This document shows, in pieces, positions 21,135 through 31,126 of a DNA stretch of 64,000 nucleotides. The stretch's first letter is position 1; every line of letters begins with the position of its first letter. A model generated the notes under the pieces. It was not told the DNA's origin and did no database searches. It worked only from the letters and a program-made list of their open reading frames with translations. Position numbers and translations under genes: made by a program. The DNA is from Artemisia argyi (taxonomy: Eukaryota; Streptophyta; Magnoliopsida; Asterales; Asteraceae), in contig CM060688.1 of the NCBI GenBank assembly GCA_030686995.1, forward strand, positions 201,910,718-201,974,717, in the 5' to 3' direction.

Positions 21135-22379
21135 GGGATGATTCTTTTTATATTTTTTATGTTTTATGAAAAGCAATTAAAATCTCAGGTTTTTGGAAGA
21201 GGGGCGGAATTAGTTGCTAGTCAACTAACCCAATAACTAAGATGCAATCAAAATAAAATAACAAAAATGAAAATAAACTAAATAAAGGTAGTGGTGTGAG
21301 CAATATATGGGAGAATTGTGTTTACTTAGATTTCACTACTCCCTAGATATCTTTTACAGGTTAATTACTTGTTACAGTTGCGTGGATGGCGGATTGTATT
21401 ACTTAATACCATTCATGGGGTGGCGTACTTACTTCCCCAATTCTATAAGCTCCTACTTCACTCCTATGTCGAGCCGGCTAAGAAGCTCCTAACATGGGAT
21501 CACTAGAATTTGCTCATGTATTAAATACAACCATAAAAACCTAGTACACATCGGTTCATGTTTCTTAAGACGTTCAACCAAGTTACACAATGGAGATCTG
21601 CCAGATTTCTTAAGCCTAACATTGAAATCATTCATCCATTACAACTATAAACAAGCAATCAACCTATAATCAACATCTAGGTTTCATTATATCTAAGCAA
21701 ACACACAATAGATCTAGCCTAGCATGTTACAATCAAGACAAGTGTAAGATATATTCAAACAACACATAGACATATTGAATGAATTGAAAGAAAACTTATC
21801 TCAATTGAACATGAAGGATTTCAAGGGGTGAAAACCCTTGAAAATACTGTTACAAACGAGCTAGGGTTTATAAAGTTCGACCCTAATATTCTCCACACAA
21901 GTTTCTCTCTTTATGAATGAAAAAAAAAATAGAAAAGTATATATAGATTTTGTGAGGTGACGGTGTCAAGAAGAAAAATCTGACGCCGTCATCTCGCCGC
22001 CAATAAAGTTCTCGGACTGCCTAAATCTATATCTGACGCCGTCATGTATGATTCTGCTCTGGGCCGTCACCAAAATTACTCTTGACGCCCTTGTTCTGAC
22101 GCCGTCACGTTTTCTCTGGGCCGTCATTCATTTTGCTCTTGACGCCGTCATAAAATTCTTCTTGACGCCGTCATCTACTGTTCCCAGCAAGAAAAATTAA
22201 GACTTTGCCGTTTTCTTCACTTTTATGCTCCAAAAACGTCCAAAATGATTCCTTTTCCAGAATTCACTCCCAAAGTACCTAAAATCACAAAAGGAATGAT
22301 TTAGGGCAATATTTGATCAAATAAATTCAATTCCGGGCTTAAATGACCCCCTAAAAATGGTTCATTTTTCGCCTCATCA
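21135..22379 (-). repeat. 3' LTR of element D, truncated
   Basis: Matches 25923-27346 and the B LTRs but begins inside the LTR (at the GGGATGATTC position), so the part with the tRNA-Asp-like segment is missing. TGACG boxes (about 21957-22174), TATA region and hairpin are present. Its left edge coincides with the start of the reversed LTR fragment E. Confidence 0.9.
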
Positions 22380-24860
22380 TATACCCTTACACTTGAGATT
22401 TGCTTGTCCTCAAGCAAATGCGCTTTTATTCTAATCAAAATACAAGTTAGGGGTCATTTAACACTAATATAAAAGTAATTACAACAAATAATCGTTCCAC
22501 TAAAGACCAAAGACAAGCACGGAGGTCATACACTAGCACCTCACAAATAGTGTTTAGATACTCACATCTCTCCGGTGTAATAAAGTAATATCACAATATG
22601 GAAATGGAAAACATCTCTCACTACCTGTCATAGCAAAATAGATTACCATAGGCTTGGGAAAGGATCAAACCTCCACCACATGGCGTAAGCACCTAGGATA
22701 AACTATCAAAGAGGTGTTTTAAAGGGTTGTAACGTTATGTGTAGGGATATGGAATACACGGTTTTGTTGGATAAAGGCAATCTTTACTGGTGGCGAGCTA
22801 ATCATCTTGGTTAATTACATGTACAATATGGCGTTGCTAAGCCAAGACTAGACTCGTCTTAAGCTAATAAATGAAAAAAATAACAAAAACATAAAATAAA
22901 CATAGAATGAAACGGGATGGTAGTCCGTATGTTTTTCTCTTTTTCTTTTTCTATATATATTTCTTTATTAATTTTTTTTTTTTTTATTTTTTTTTTATTT
23001 TTTATTTTTGCATACAATCTTACCCTACCATCCAAAATAATACATCATAGGGAATGAACATTCCCCTTACACTTGAATTTTTACATACTTTACAATGAAC
23101 TAATCTAATGACTCGAATTAAGATAATCAAAACACTTGGAGTACTTTTAAGATTAACGCACATACGGGGGTAATAAATGATGTTCTTCCCCATTACTCCA
23201 TAACATTAGTACTTTACCCATGAGTCCCAATCGTCCCAAAACAATATGTACAAGGATATGACTCGACTTAGCTACCATGTAATCAATTAGATAATTAACT
23301 AAGGGTTTAAACAAATAACAATAATGCACTAAAGATGAGTGTATATACGGAAGGCTAAGGCGATTTGGTTGTACATTTAAGTGGGGTGTAACAAATTCTT
23401 CTTTTAAGTAAGATGCTTAAAGTTAGAAACGAAAAGATAGGCTCGGAGGGGTGTACTAGGGGTTTCGTGTACTAAAAATGAGTACAACGCTAAGGTGTGG
23501 GAAAAATTAATTGACTTTACTAGCCAAGTAATATGACTTAAATGGTCAAGAAATTATGATACGAGTTTAATACAAGGGTGATCCTAATGCCTATTATCAT
23601 GTAGTAAATCCTACTACACGAATGTAGTCTCACTAGCGGTCTCGGGATGCATCACTAACGCATGTTCTAGAATCTAAATGCTACCGGTACACTCATAAGC
23701 ACTAATAGTAAATGCTTTTCCTATCAAATCTAAAGGCGAACCTCACATGTTTGGGTGGAAAATTTTTCTGAATGATACGGTTTTGTGCTAGTCATACAAT
23801 CTCCTATCCATGAGACGCTTGCTAAGGCTAAAGTTTCACTCCTAAATGTTGTAAAAAATTTTAAATTTGGTGCTAAAATTACACTAACAAGTATTTCTCA
23901 TAGTTTTATTACATACCTACCATCAAACAAACAAACTCAAGTGAAAGTGTATACTATAAGGTATCATCATTTACCCTCCCCTTACACTTAGGATGAACAT
24001 TGTCCCCAATGTTCAAGTAAAGAACGTAAAAGTAAAATAGGTAAAAGAATGAAATTAAATACTCCCCTGATTCGCTCGGTATGGATAATATGGTAACCAG
24101 GTTAGATCTTCCTCCAAGAAAATGATCAATCAAAGCTTCCCTTCCAGAATATAAATCATCTTCTTGTCAAACATAACCTGTTAAACCTGAGAAAACAAAC
24201 AAAAAAGGCAACCTCGCGTAAAATCGGCGACAATCTATATATGATAACAAATCCTAGAAAACAAAGTAAGATATAATGCTTGTGGAATGATGTTTGCAGA
24301 TTCTCTGGAGATTATAAAACTAAAGATTCAACAAAAACTTTAAGACTCCGTTAGAAAGAAAAAAACTGGTAAAATTTCCAGATTTTTACACGTGACGCCG
24401 TCAGGTATTTCTTCCTGACGCCGTCAGAAGTGACCTGCAGAAATTCTTATGTTAAGTTTCCGGAAAATTTCTGGAAAAACTTGGTCCTACTTCCTGGAAA
24501 ATCCTGCAAAACATAATTATGACTCGATACAAGCATTTGACTCTAACAAATACGAATATACATGTTCATTAAATATTGTGGAGAATCATGATCGGTTTTG
24601 TTTCTCAAAAACATATTTGGGGTTTCCCCTTACACTTATCTTTTGCGAAATACCTTTGGATGAAGTTAAGACTAAGCCAAACAACAAAATAAAGTATTTT
24701 CACCATGTTAGTTTGAAACATGATCTACCGACAATAAAAATAAAGCATGCATACGGAAACAAATAATAATCAAACAAATTAAAAATCACACAAAACATGG
24801 GTTGCCTCCCAAGAAGCTCTTTTCTTTATTTACGAGTCTTGTAGCTAGACTCAAGGTCAT
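22380..24860 (-). other. Non-coding 3' region of element D
   Basis: Close relative of 10061-12566. Polypurine-like boxes lie at 24626-24638, 23978-23990, 23063-23074 and 22384-22395, and the 20-base palindrome at 23995-24014. The T tract (about 22970-23010) is broken up by A. A plus-strand open frame at 24449-24766 has a counterpart in B but is judged a shadow. Confidence 0.7.
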
Positions 24861-24863
24861 GGG

Positions 24864-25760
24864 CTATCGTGTGTCGCTTATGCTCACATAACCAAGGGTG
24901 AGCCATCTAATAGTCGCTTCATCTTTCTTATGATCATCACTTAACTCTAGACATCTACGATAATACCTTTTATTTTTTTCATGAGTATATTTAAGCCCTT
25001 TTCTTTTATGATTTTCACTTAGCATTTCTAGGAGCTGAAACCTACTACACTTCTCCATGGAAAAATCCTTGAACCTAAGGTGTACACGGGGCATTTGATA
25101 AACAAAATCTTCATCCCCATCCGAGAATGTAATTAACCCTTCCATAAGTTTTTCATCAAGGTTGGTCAACCTTTTGAAAGGTTTCCCAAACACAACTTGG
25201 GTTAACTTACTATCGATAAATTCTCCTAGATTCTCCATAACCATGAACTCAACAGGATAAACAAAACTTCCTACAAACACATGCAATGACATTGCCCTAG
25301 CAACAATATTATCTCCTTTATATTCTAACTCATCTACCATGATTTTATTATATTCACTACGCGAGATTATGTTCATTGGGAGAGATGAGTTAAGGTAGGC
25401 ATTAAAGCTCCTAAATCCAATCTTACAAGGAAATTGCATATTAAATGAGCTATCACACTCAATCCTTGTTCTAGGGTCAACATTCCTAAGAGGGTTCACT
25501 TCATCTTCCATCTTATCCTCATTAATCACATCACCATTGTCTAGATCCTCATCGGAGTCTGAATAGTAAAAAGGACTAGCCCTATGGTCATCATCATGGT
25601 CAGACTCCTCCATTTCACAATTATTGTCAAAGTGGTGGTTAGGCGAGAGATTAGGTGGGTTTTCATTTTCCACTAAAGGGATTGGGGCGGGCATTTGGAA
25701 AATCCTACGACGAAAAACACGAATAACAGGAATCAAACGATCAATGTTATTGTTATCCAT
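24864..25760 (-). CDS. Cargo ORF of element D: retropepsin-like protein of unknown function (298 aa)
   Basis: An intact frame with ATG at 25760, shortly after the conserved leader. The first about 100 residues are acidic and low-complexity (HDDDHRASPFYYSDSDEDLD). Residues about 105-215 look like a degenerate retropepsin: QFPCKIGFRSFNAYLNSSLP, then YKGDNIVARAMSLHVFVGSF and VVFGKPFKR. Where a catalytic D-T/S-G is expected the sequence reads NSS, so catalysis is unlikely. The last about 80 residues are basic and helical (KGLKYTHEKNKRYYRRCLEL). I recall similar proteins scattered through Asteraceae genomes inside repeats, but the function is not known. It replaces gag-protease exactly between leader and 3' UTR. 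A fragment of a second copy lies at 27373-27446. Confidence 0.7.
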   Translation of the reverse strand: MDNNNIDRLIPVIRVFRRRIFQMPAPIPLVENENPPNLSPNHHFDNNCEMEESDHDDDHRASPFYYSDSDEDLDNGDVINEDKMEDEVNPLRNVDPRTRIECDSSFNMQFPCKIGFRSFNAYLNSSLPMNIISRSEYNKIMVDELEYKGDNIVARAMSLHVFVGSFVYPVEFMVMENLGEFIDSKLTQVVFGKPFKRLTNLDEKLMEGLITFSDGDEDFVYQMPRVHLRFKDFSMEKCSRFQLLEMLSENHKRKGLKYTHEKNKRYYRRCLELSDDHKKDEATIRWLTLGYVSISDTR

Positions 25761-25897
25761 CGAGATAGTTTACGAACAAAGGAAACAAAGAAATAAGATA
25801 GACAAAAGAAAACCTAAAAATAAAAATAAAATCTTACTAGAAAGGAATCTAGCAAGTAGACCTAATAAAAAGAAATTCTAACCTAGACAATAAATAT

Positions 25898-25916
25898 TCC
25901 CCGGGCTGCTGCGCCA
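25898..25916 (-). other. Altered primer binding site of element D
   Basis: Same position as the tRNA-Asp PBS of B but reads TCCCCGGGCTGCTGCGCCA on the plus strand. The two ends match tRNA-Asp and the middle (CAACG in B) differs and is one base longer. It could be a decayed site or a switch to another tRNA that I do not recognise. Confidence 0.6.
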
Positions 25917-25922
25917 AAAACT

Positions 25923-27346
25923 TGATGCGTGGGAATTGCACCAGGCTTTACCTCTCGAGGGATCTCGAGAAGCTCACAACCCCCACCAGGCAGTGTACCT
26001 GATCGTTGTAGTATAGTATAGTGACAAGTACCGGGGGATTGATCGTTCAACTCAGGAATAGTGTCGCTAGGATTAGAAAACCTAAGAACTAGGTCTAGAG
26101 GTGAGGGATGATTCTTTTTGTATTTTTTTATAGTTTATAAAAGCAAATAAAGATCACGGGTATTGGAAGAGTGGGCGGAATTAGTTGCTAGTCAACTAAC
26201 CCAAAAACTAAGATGCAATCAAAATAAAATAACAAAAATGAAAACAAACTAAATTACTAATGTGGTGTGAGCAATATATGGGAGAATTGTGTTTACTTAG
26301 ATTTCACTACTCCCTAGATATCTTTTACAGGTTAATTACTTATTACAGTTGCGTGGATGACGGATTGTATTACTTAATACCATTCATGGGGTGGCGTACT
26401 TACTTCCCCAATTCTATAAGCTCCTACTTCACTCCTATGTCGAGCCGGCCAAGAAGCTCCTAACATGGGATCACTAGAATTCGCTCATGCATTAAATACA
26501 ACCATAAAAACCTAGTACACATCGGTTCATGTTTCTTAAGACGTTCAAGCAAGTTACACAATGGAGATCTGCCAGTTTCTTAAGCCTAACATTGAAATCA
26601 TTCATCCATTACAACTATAAACAAGCAATCAACCTATAATCAATATCTAGGTTTCATTACATCTAAGCAAACACACAATAGATCTAGCCTAGCATGTTAC
26701 AATCAAGACAAGTGAAAGATATATTCAAACAACACATAGACATATTGAATGAATTGAAAGAAAACTTATCTCAATTGAACATGAAGGGTTTCAAGGAGTG
26801 AAAACCCTTGAAAATACTGTTACAAACGAGCTAGGGTTTATAAAGTTCAACCCTAATATTCTTCACACAAGTTCCTCTCTTTATGAATGAAAAAAATAGA
26901 AAAGTATATATAGATTTTGTGAGGTGACGGCGTCAAGAAGAAAAATCTGACGCCGTCATCTCGCCGCCAATAAAGTTCTCGGACTGCCTAGATCTATATC
27001 TGACCCCGTCATGTATGATTCTGCTCTGGTCAGTCACCAAAATTACTCTTGATGCCCTTGTTCTGACGCCGTCACGTTTTCTCTGGGCCGTCATTCATTT
27101 TGCTCTTGACGCCGTCATAAAATTCTTCTTGACGCCGTCATCTACTGTTCCCAGCAAGGAAAATTAAGACTTTGCCATTTTCTTCGCTTTTATGCTCCAA
27201 AAATGCCCAAAATGCTTCCTTTTCCAGAATTCACTCCCAAAGTACCTAAAATCACAAAAGGAACGATTTAGGGAAATATTTGATCAAATAAATTCAATTT
27301 CGGGCTTTAATGACCCCCTAAAAACGGTTCATTTTTCGGCTCATCA
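25923..27346 (-). repeat. 5' LTR of element D
   Basis: Full-length 1424-bp LTR, TG...CA, with the tRNA-Asp-like segment (26003-26032), hairpin, TATA box and TGACG boxes (about 26925-27141). It ends at 27346. The next bases ACGCA would be the target duplication, but the left copy is lost. Confidence 0.92.
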
Positions 27347-27372
27347 ACGCATTTGAGTCAAACAATTACTAA

Positions 27373-27446
27373 TGAGTTAAGGTAGGCATGCATGCAAGTT
27401 CATGTATCTGATTTTACAAGGAAACTGCATGTTAAAGAGAGCGAGA
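27373..27446 (-). pseudogene. Fragment of a second copy of the element D cargo ORF
   Basis: Two short blocks here match 25385-25450, the start of the retropepsin-like region of the D ORF, with a diverged stretch between. It directly borders the D LTR, so D probably inserted into or near an older copy carrying the same ORF. No LTR of that older copy is seen beside it. Confidence 0.6.
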
Positions 27447-27476
27447 CTATTAAGAAAATGATATTATAGCTAGTAG

Positions 27477-27556
27477 GATCTTACGATCCCGATCCGATCA
27501 TACGATCATGATCTTGCAAAGACGAAAATGATCCTGGGTAGGATCTGATCCCGATC
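27477..27556. repeat. GATC-dense cluster
   Basis: Ten GATC tetramers fall within 80 bp, many in CGATCC or GATCAT contexts that form short inverted repeats. No gene is present. The meaning is unknown. Confidence 0.7.
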
Positions 27557-27689
27557 TTGAAACTTTTAATACTTTTAATCATTTTAAACTTATCTATACA
27601 TTTTAAGTAAATACAACAAATTAAGCTATATGTACAATCAATTTAAGCATTAGCACCTACACACATTGACTGGCCAACACTTATAATTA

Positions 27690-27720
<31 letters not shown>

Positions 27721-28095
27721 CACACATCACTTATAATATATATTATTTACAAAGCTTCTCAAACACACTTCACACACTCCAACATATACTTAATCTCTAT
27801 CCGACAATCACACACAGCTGCCTTGTTCTTTCTTTCTCTCTCTCACTACTACACCCTAAGTTTGACCCTAAGTTAGATCGGAAGCATATGGTAACATACT
27901 TAGATCGCTTCTATATTGACCCTAAGTTTGACAGATGATTTGGTTTATCTGATTATTTAGTTGTTTTTTTGGTTTATCTGATTATTTCATTGTTTGTGCT
28001 TATTTAATTAGTGTTATTTAGTGTTAGGGTTTATGTATGATCTGTATATTTGTGTTTTTTATTGTTAGGGTTTATGGTTGTTTTTTAGTTTTAGT
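27557..28095. other. AT-rich spacer with simple repeats
   Basis: No gene seen. Holds a (TA)n tract at about 27689-27717, two copies of GACCCTAAGTTTGAC (about 27862 and 27917), and a duplicated TGGTTTATCTGATTATTT (about 27941 and 27970). Confidence 0.5.
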
Positions 28096-28122
28096 GCGAA
28101 TATTTAGGCTAAAACATCAAGT

Positions 28123-28236
28123 ATCAAAGACGGAAGAAGTATCAATGATGGATGAAAAGACACCACTTTCAAGTATGAACATAAACCTGTTCTGGTGTTG
28201 TTCATCCATTATTGATTCATCTTTGTTCTTTGTCAA
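28123..28236 (+). ncRNA. Foldback I-1 (MIRNA-precursor-like)
   Basis: Arms about 28124-28168 and 28190-28236 pair over roughly 45 bp with a few mismatches, around a loop of about 20 bases. The length and near-perfect stem resemble plant microRNA precursors. No known mature microRNA is recognised. The strand is assumed. Confidence 0.4.
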
Positions 28237-28285
28237 GGATGGGTGAACCGACACCACTTTCAAGTATGAACATAATATGTATCTG

Positions 28286-28400
28286 TATCAAAGATGGAAG
28301 AAGTATCAAGGATGGATGAAAAGACACCACTTTCAAGTATGATCATAAACTTGTTCTGGTGTTGTTCATCCATTCTTGATACATCTTTCCTCTTTGCCAA
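28286..28400 (+). ncRNA. Foldback I-2 (MIRNA-precursor-like)
   Basis: Second copy of foldback I, arms about 28287-28331 and 28356-28399. Compared with I-1 one stem pair changes from T-A to G-C with both arms altered, so pairing is kept. A lone partial 5' arm lies between I-1 and I-2 (about 28237-28270). Confidence 0.4.
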
Positions 28401-28668
28401 AATATAGAAACAATGAAAATATTTTGTCTTAGGATTAGGTTGAAGTACCATAAACATATCAAGAACTTAAAGAGTTTTTTCATGTATTTAGTTACAATGA
28501 AAATATTTTCATTGCATTGTTGATATAAATTTAATATGATTTCATTGATTCATGATTAGCTCTCTAATGTCGTAGGACCTACATAACTAATATGTATGTT
28601 CGTCACATTTAAGTGAGCAATATAAATGATAGTAAGAATTTGGTTGCTAAGAACTTAAAGCTCAATTA

Positions 28669-28837
28669 CCAGGGCAGATCTATCTAACGATGTTGATGGG
28701 TTCCATCGCTTTAACGGGACCCCCATTTTCTAACGATGTTTAATGGTTCTTTCAATAATCAAGATTAAACATCGTTAGAAAACGGGGTCCAATTAAAGCG
28801 ATGGAACCCATCTACATCATGAGATAGATCTGGCTTG
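28669..28837 (+). ncRNA. Foldback II-1, about 68-bp stem
   Basis: Arms 28676-28743 and 28766-28832 are near-perfect reverse complements around a loop of about 22 bases. Such a long stem would be a good substrate for Dicer-type enzymes if transcribed. The strand is assumed. Confidence 0.4.
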
Positions 28838-28850
28838 ATCATTGAGACGT

Positions 28851-28919
28851 CTTCAATGCGATGATGATATAGTGTGTATTGTTCATGACAGGCCACACTC
28901 CTTCATCATCACATTCAAG
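28851..28919 (+). ncRNA. Foldback III-1
   Basis: Arms CTTCAATGCGATGATGA and its complement in TCATCATCACATTCAAG, continuing through AGTGTG/CACACT, form a compact stem of about 30 bp. It lies 14 bases after foldback II-1. The same pair recurs at 29662-29730. Confidence 0.4.
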
Positions 28920-29104
28920 ATGAGTGATGTTACTTAGACTCTATTCTTTACTTAACATTTATAGATTGTTTGTATCACTCTGTTTGCTTTATATATATGT
29001 ATGATGTATTTTTGATATAAGAATTATGTTGCATTTGTATTGAGAGTATAATGAAGATAAGTGGCGGATGTGTGTGTGAATATTTAGGCTAAAACATCCA
29101 AGTA

Positions 29105-29219
29105 TCAAAGATAGAAGAAGTATCAATGTTTTGGATGAACAGACACCACTTTCAAGTATGAGCATAAACTTGTTTTGGTGTTGTTCATCCATTGTTGATT
29201 CATCTTTGCTCTTTGTCAA
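29105..29219 (+). ncRNA. Foldback I-3 (MIRNA-precursor-like)
   Basis: Third copy of foldback I, arms about 29106-29150 and 29173-29218. Stem pairing is kept, with a small bulge where the left arm has an extra T tract. Confidence 0.4.
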
Positions 29220-29520
29220 AATCCAGAAACAATTATCAAGTATAATTTATAGGTTCGATACTTGAATTTAGCGTCTTCGTCTTCAATGAATGTTGGTAGG
29301 TTAGAGATTCAAGGCTGAATAATATGTTGTTGTTGGCTAGGGTAGAAAGGATGGTAGTTCATTGCATTGTTATTATAAGTTTAATATGATTTCATTCATG
29401 CACGATTAGCTCTCTAATGTCGTAGAATCTACATAATTAATATGTATGTTCGTCACATCTAAGGGAGCAATATAAACGATAGTAAGAATCTGTTTTCTAA
29501 TAACTTAAAGCTCAATGTTA

Positions 29521-29646
29521 AGGCAAATCTATCTAAAGTTGTAGAACGGTTCAATACTTAATTTGGAAAACCTCTACTACCGTTATTAGACGGTGTCCAA
29601 AAAACAAAGCAATGGAACCTTTCTGCAACTTTAGATAGATCTGGCC
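29521..29646 (+). ncRNA. Foldback II-2
   Basis: Counterpart of II-1. The outer stem (about 30 bp, 29524-29554 with about 29612-29643) pairs well, yet its sequence differs from II-1 in both arms together. The inner part is less regular. Confidence 0.4.
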
Positions 29647-29661
29647 TGATCATTGAGACGT

Positions 29662-29730
29662 CTTCAATGCGATGATGATATAGTGTGTATTGTTCATGAC
29701 AGGCCACACTCCTTCATCATCGCATTCAAG
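29662..29730 (+). ncRNA. Foldback III-2
   Basis: Counterpart of III-1 with almost the same sequence. One arm base differs (CATTCAAG preceded by CG rather than CA), which improves pairing. Confidence 0.4.
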
Positions 29731-29836
29731 ATGAGTGATGTTACTTAGACTCTATTCTTTACTTAACATTTCTAGATTGTTTGTATCACTCTGTTTGCAT
29801 TCAAATCTTTTTTATGATCTAAATGAGTCTGTAATT

Positions 29837-30345
29837 TCAACATACCTTTCCATTCTCAGTTCCCATACAGTTCCTTTTATTTTTTCAACAGTCTAGGAAT
29901 GCGGCTGGTGCAGTCCTTTGCTCAAAGGGAGTTGAAACGATAAAAGGAGCTGTATCGGGAACTTAGAAGGGTTACGTATGTTGGTTTATTGCATTCCATT
30001 ATTTTTTATGATCTAAAACCAACCATCCACCAAGTAATGTGGCCATTGGAGTTCCAAGAACAAAGGTTGTTTCAAATACACCCTGAATTGCAACATTATC
30101 TTTTATTTCATTTACACTATATTTTTTAAAATTTTAATATATTTTTTGATTTTTTTTGCAGAAATCATACATTGACAGCAGTGACTCAAGTTCATTTCAA
30201 CATACTTTTCCATTCTGAGTTCCCATACAGTTCCTTTTGTTTTTTCAATAATCTAGCAATGCGGCTGGTGTAGTCCTTTGCTCAAAGGGAGTTGAAACGA
30301 CAAAAGGAGCTGTATTGGGAACTTAGAAGGGTTACGTATGTTGGC
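29837..30345 (+). repeat. 153-bp direct duplication with spacer
   Basis: 29837-29989 is repeated at 30193-30345. Each copy holds an exon-like stretch beginning ATGCGGCTGGTG and ending GTTACGTATGTTGG. In the first copy GTATGT could be an intron donor and TTTTTTTGCAG near 30163 an acceptor. In the second copy the exon is already joined to the downstream sequence. Confidence 0.65.
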
Positions 30346-30627
30346 AGCAGTGACTCAAGTTTATTTCACATATCAAGCAGTTCTGAAGGTCCTCAAAATA
30401 CATGGGCAGACTACTTTCCAAAAGGATATTTTGGATCAGGCACAAAAAAGGAAGACGCTAGGAAGGTTAAAACTCCAAAAAAGACTGCCAAAGAGCTTTT
30501 TGATGAGAGGGTTCAGGTGCTAGGCCTGCCCAATGCTAAGACTTGTGAAGACAAGGGTATAAAACCATGGGAACCAAAAATGCCCAAAGTTTGTTCAAAA
30601 GGGAAGGGTAAAAAGAAAATGTATTAG
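30259..30627 (+). pseudogene. Broken gene of unknown family, Lys-rich C-terminus
   Basis: The only ATG in register (30259) is followed by a TAG after four codons. Open sequence without an ATG then runs from about 30292 to 30627. It reads ELRRVTYVGSSDSSLFHISS, then NTWADYFPKGYFGSGTKKED, and ends in a Lys/Gly-rich tail GKGKKKMY. The duplicated upstream exon (29837-29989) lacks that stop but has another one 14 codons in. AATAAA-type signals follow near 30645 and 30692. I do not recognise the family. It may be a decayed gene or an exon carried by a transposon. Confidence 0.45.
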
Positions 30628-31126
30628 TTGAGTTAGGAAGTAATTTGAATAAACCTGTGTAATCCGTTTGTACTACTTTATTTGACTTTATGAATAAACA
30701 TGTTGTCATTGCTCAATTTTCTCATTAATGAACTGAATATGAATCGGTTAATTTTTGTGGCATTTTATTTTTATCCCTAGCAGCATTAAGTTATGCCAAA
30801 CAACATTAAGTTCTGAGTTACTAGCATTCACCCAAATTCCAATCCAAACCCGGAGTTGCCCATAAGATAAGTTTGACAATCTTTGACTTTTGCAAATGAC
30901 AATCAAGTTTGACAATCTTTGTTTGACTTTTAACAAAGCATCATAACATAGTCAACAAAGCAACATAACATAATTAATCAACAAAAACATAACTTGATCA
31001 TATAGTAATATAATCGATAACTTGATTAACAAAGAAACATAAGATAAGTTTTCTTTGAACACAAAAACATTAAACTTCAAAGAAATAACATAATAATGAT
31101 TAATATCATCTTACATCAGGGTTAAT
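30628..31126. other. AT-rich spacer with CCTAGCAGCATTAAG repeats
   Basis: No gene seen. A copy pair of a short dispersed repeat (CCTAGCAGCATTAAGTTATG type) lies at 30771-30810. A repeated GTTTGACAATCTTTG motif lies near 30870-30925. Confidence 0.45.

Larger units (their letters stand above)
21135..27346 (-). mobile_element. Athila-like element with a swapped coding cassette (element D)
   Basis: Minus-strand element with the same LTR family, leader and 3' UTR as B. 5' LTR 25923-27346, degenerate PBS 25898-25916, one ORF 24864-25760, 3' UTR 22380-24860, 3' LTR 21135-22379. The 3' LTR lacks about 180 bp at its left end, so no target duplication can be checked. It has no gag, RT or integrase, so it would depend fully on helpers. 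On its right it abuts a fragment of another copy carrying the same ORF. Confidence 0.85.
28096..28989 (+). repeat. Hairpin module, copy 1
   Basis: Starts at ATATTTAGGCTAAAACATC and ends at GTATCACTCTGTTTGC. The same ordered set recurs at 29085-29800. Contains hairpins I-1 and I-2, a perfect 20-base palindrome CAATGAAAATATTTTCATTG (28495-28514), hairpin II-1 and hairpin III-1. No coding frame is convincing. Confidence 0.7.
29085..29800 (+). repeat. Hairpin module, copy 2
   Basis: Duplicate of 28096-28989 with one foldback I instead of two. Intervening blocks (for example GATTAGCTCTCTAATGTCGT) are well conserved, while the stems of foldback II have changed on both arms. Confidence 0.7.

Noticed and set aside
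27846..27870. CACTACTACACCC as the missing left terminus of the CACTA element
   Set aside because: It shares only CACT with the right terminus CACTGGTACAAAAATGG and has no GTGTGAC subterminal repeats after it.
28096..29800. CRISPR-like array
   Set aside because: Repeats are few, long and hairpin-forming, with no regular spacers, in plant DNA.
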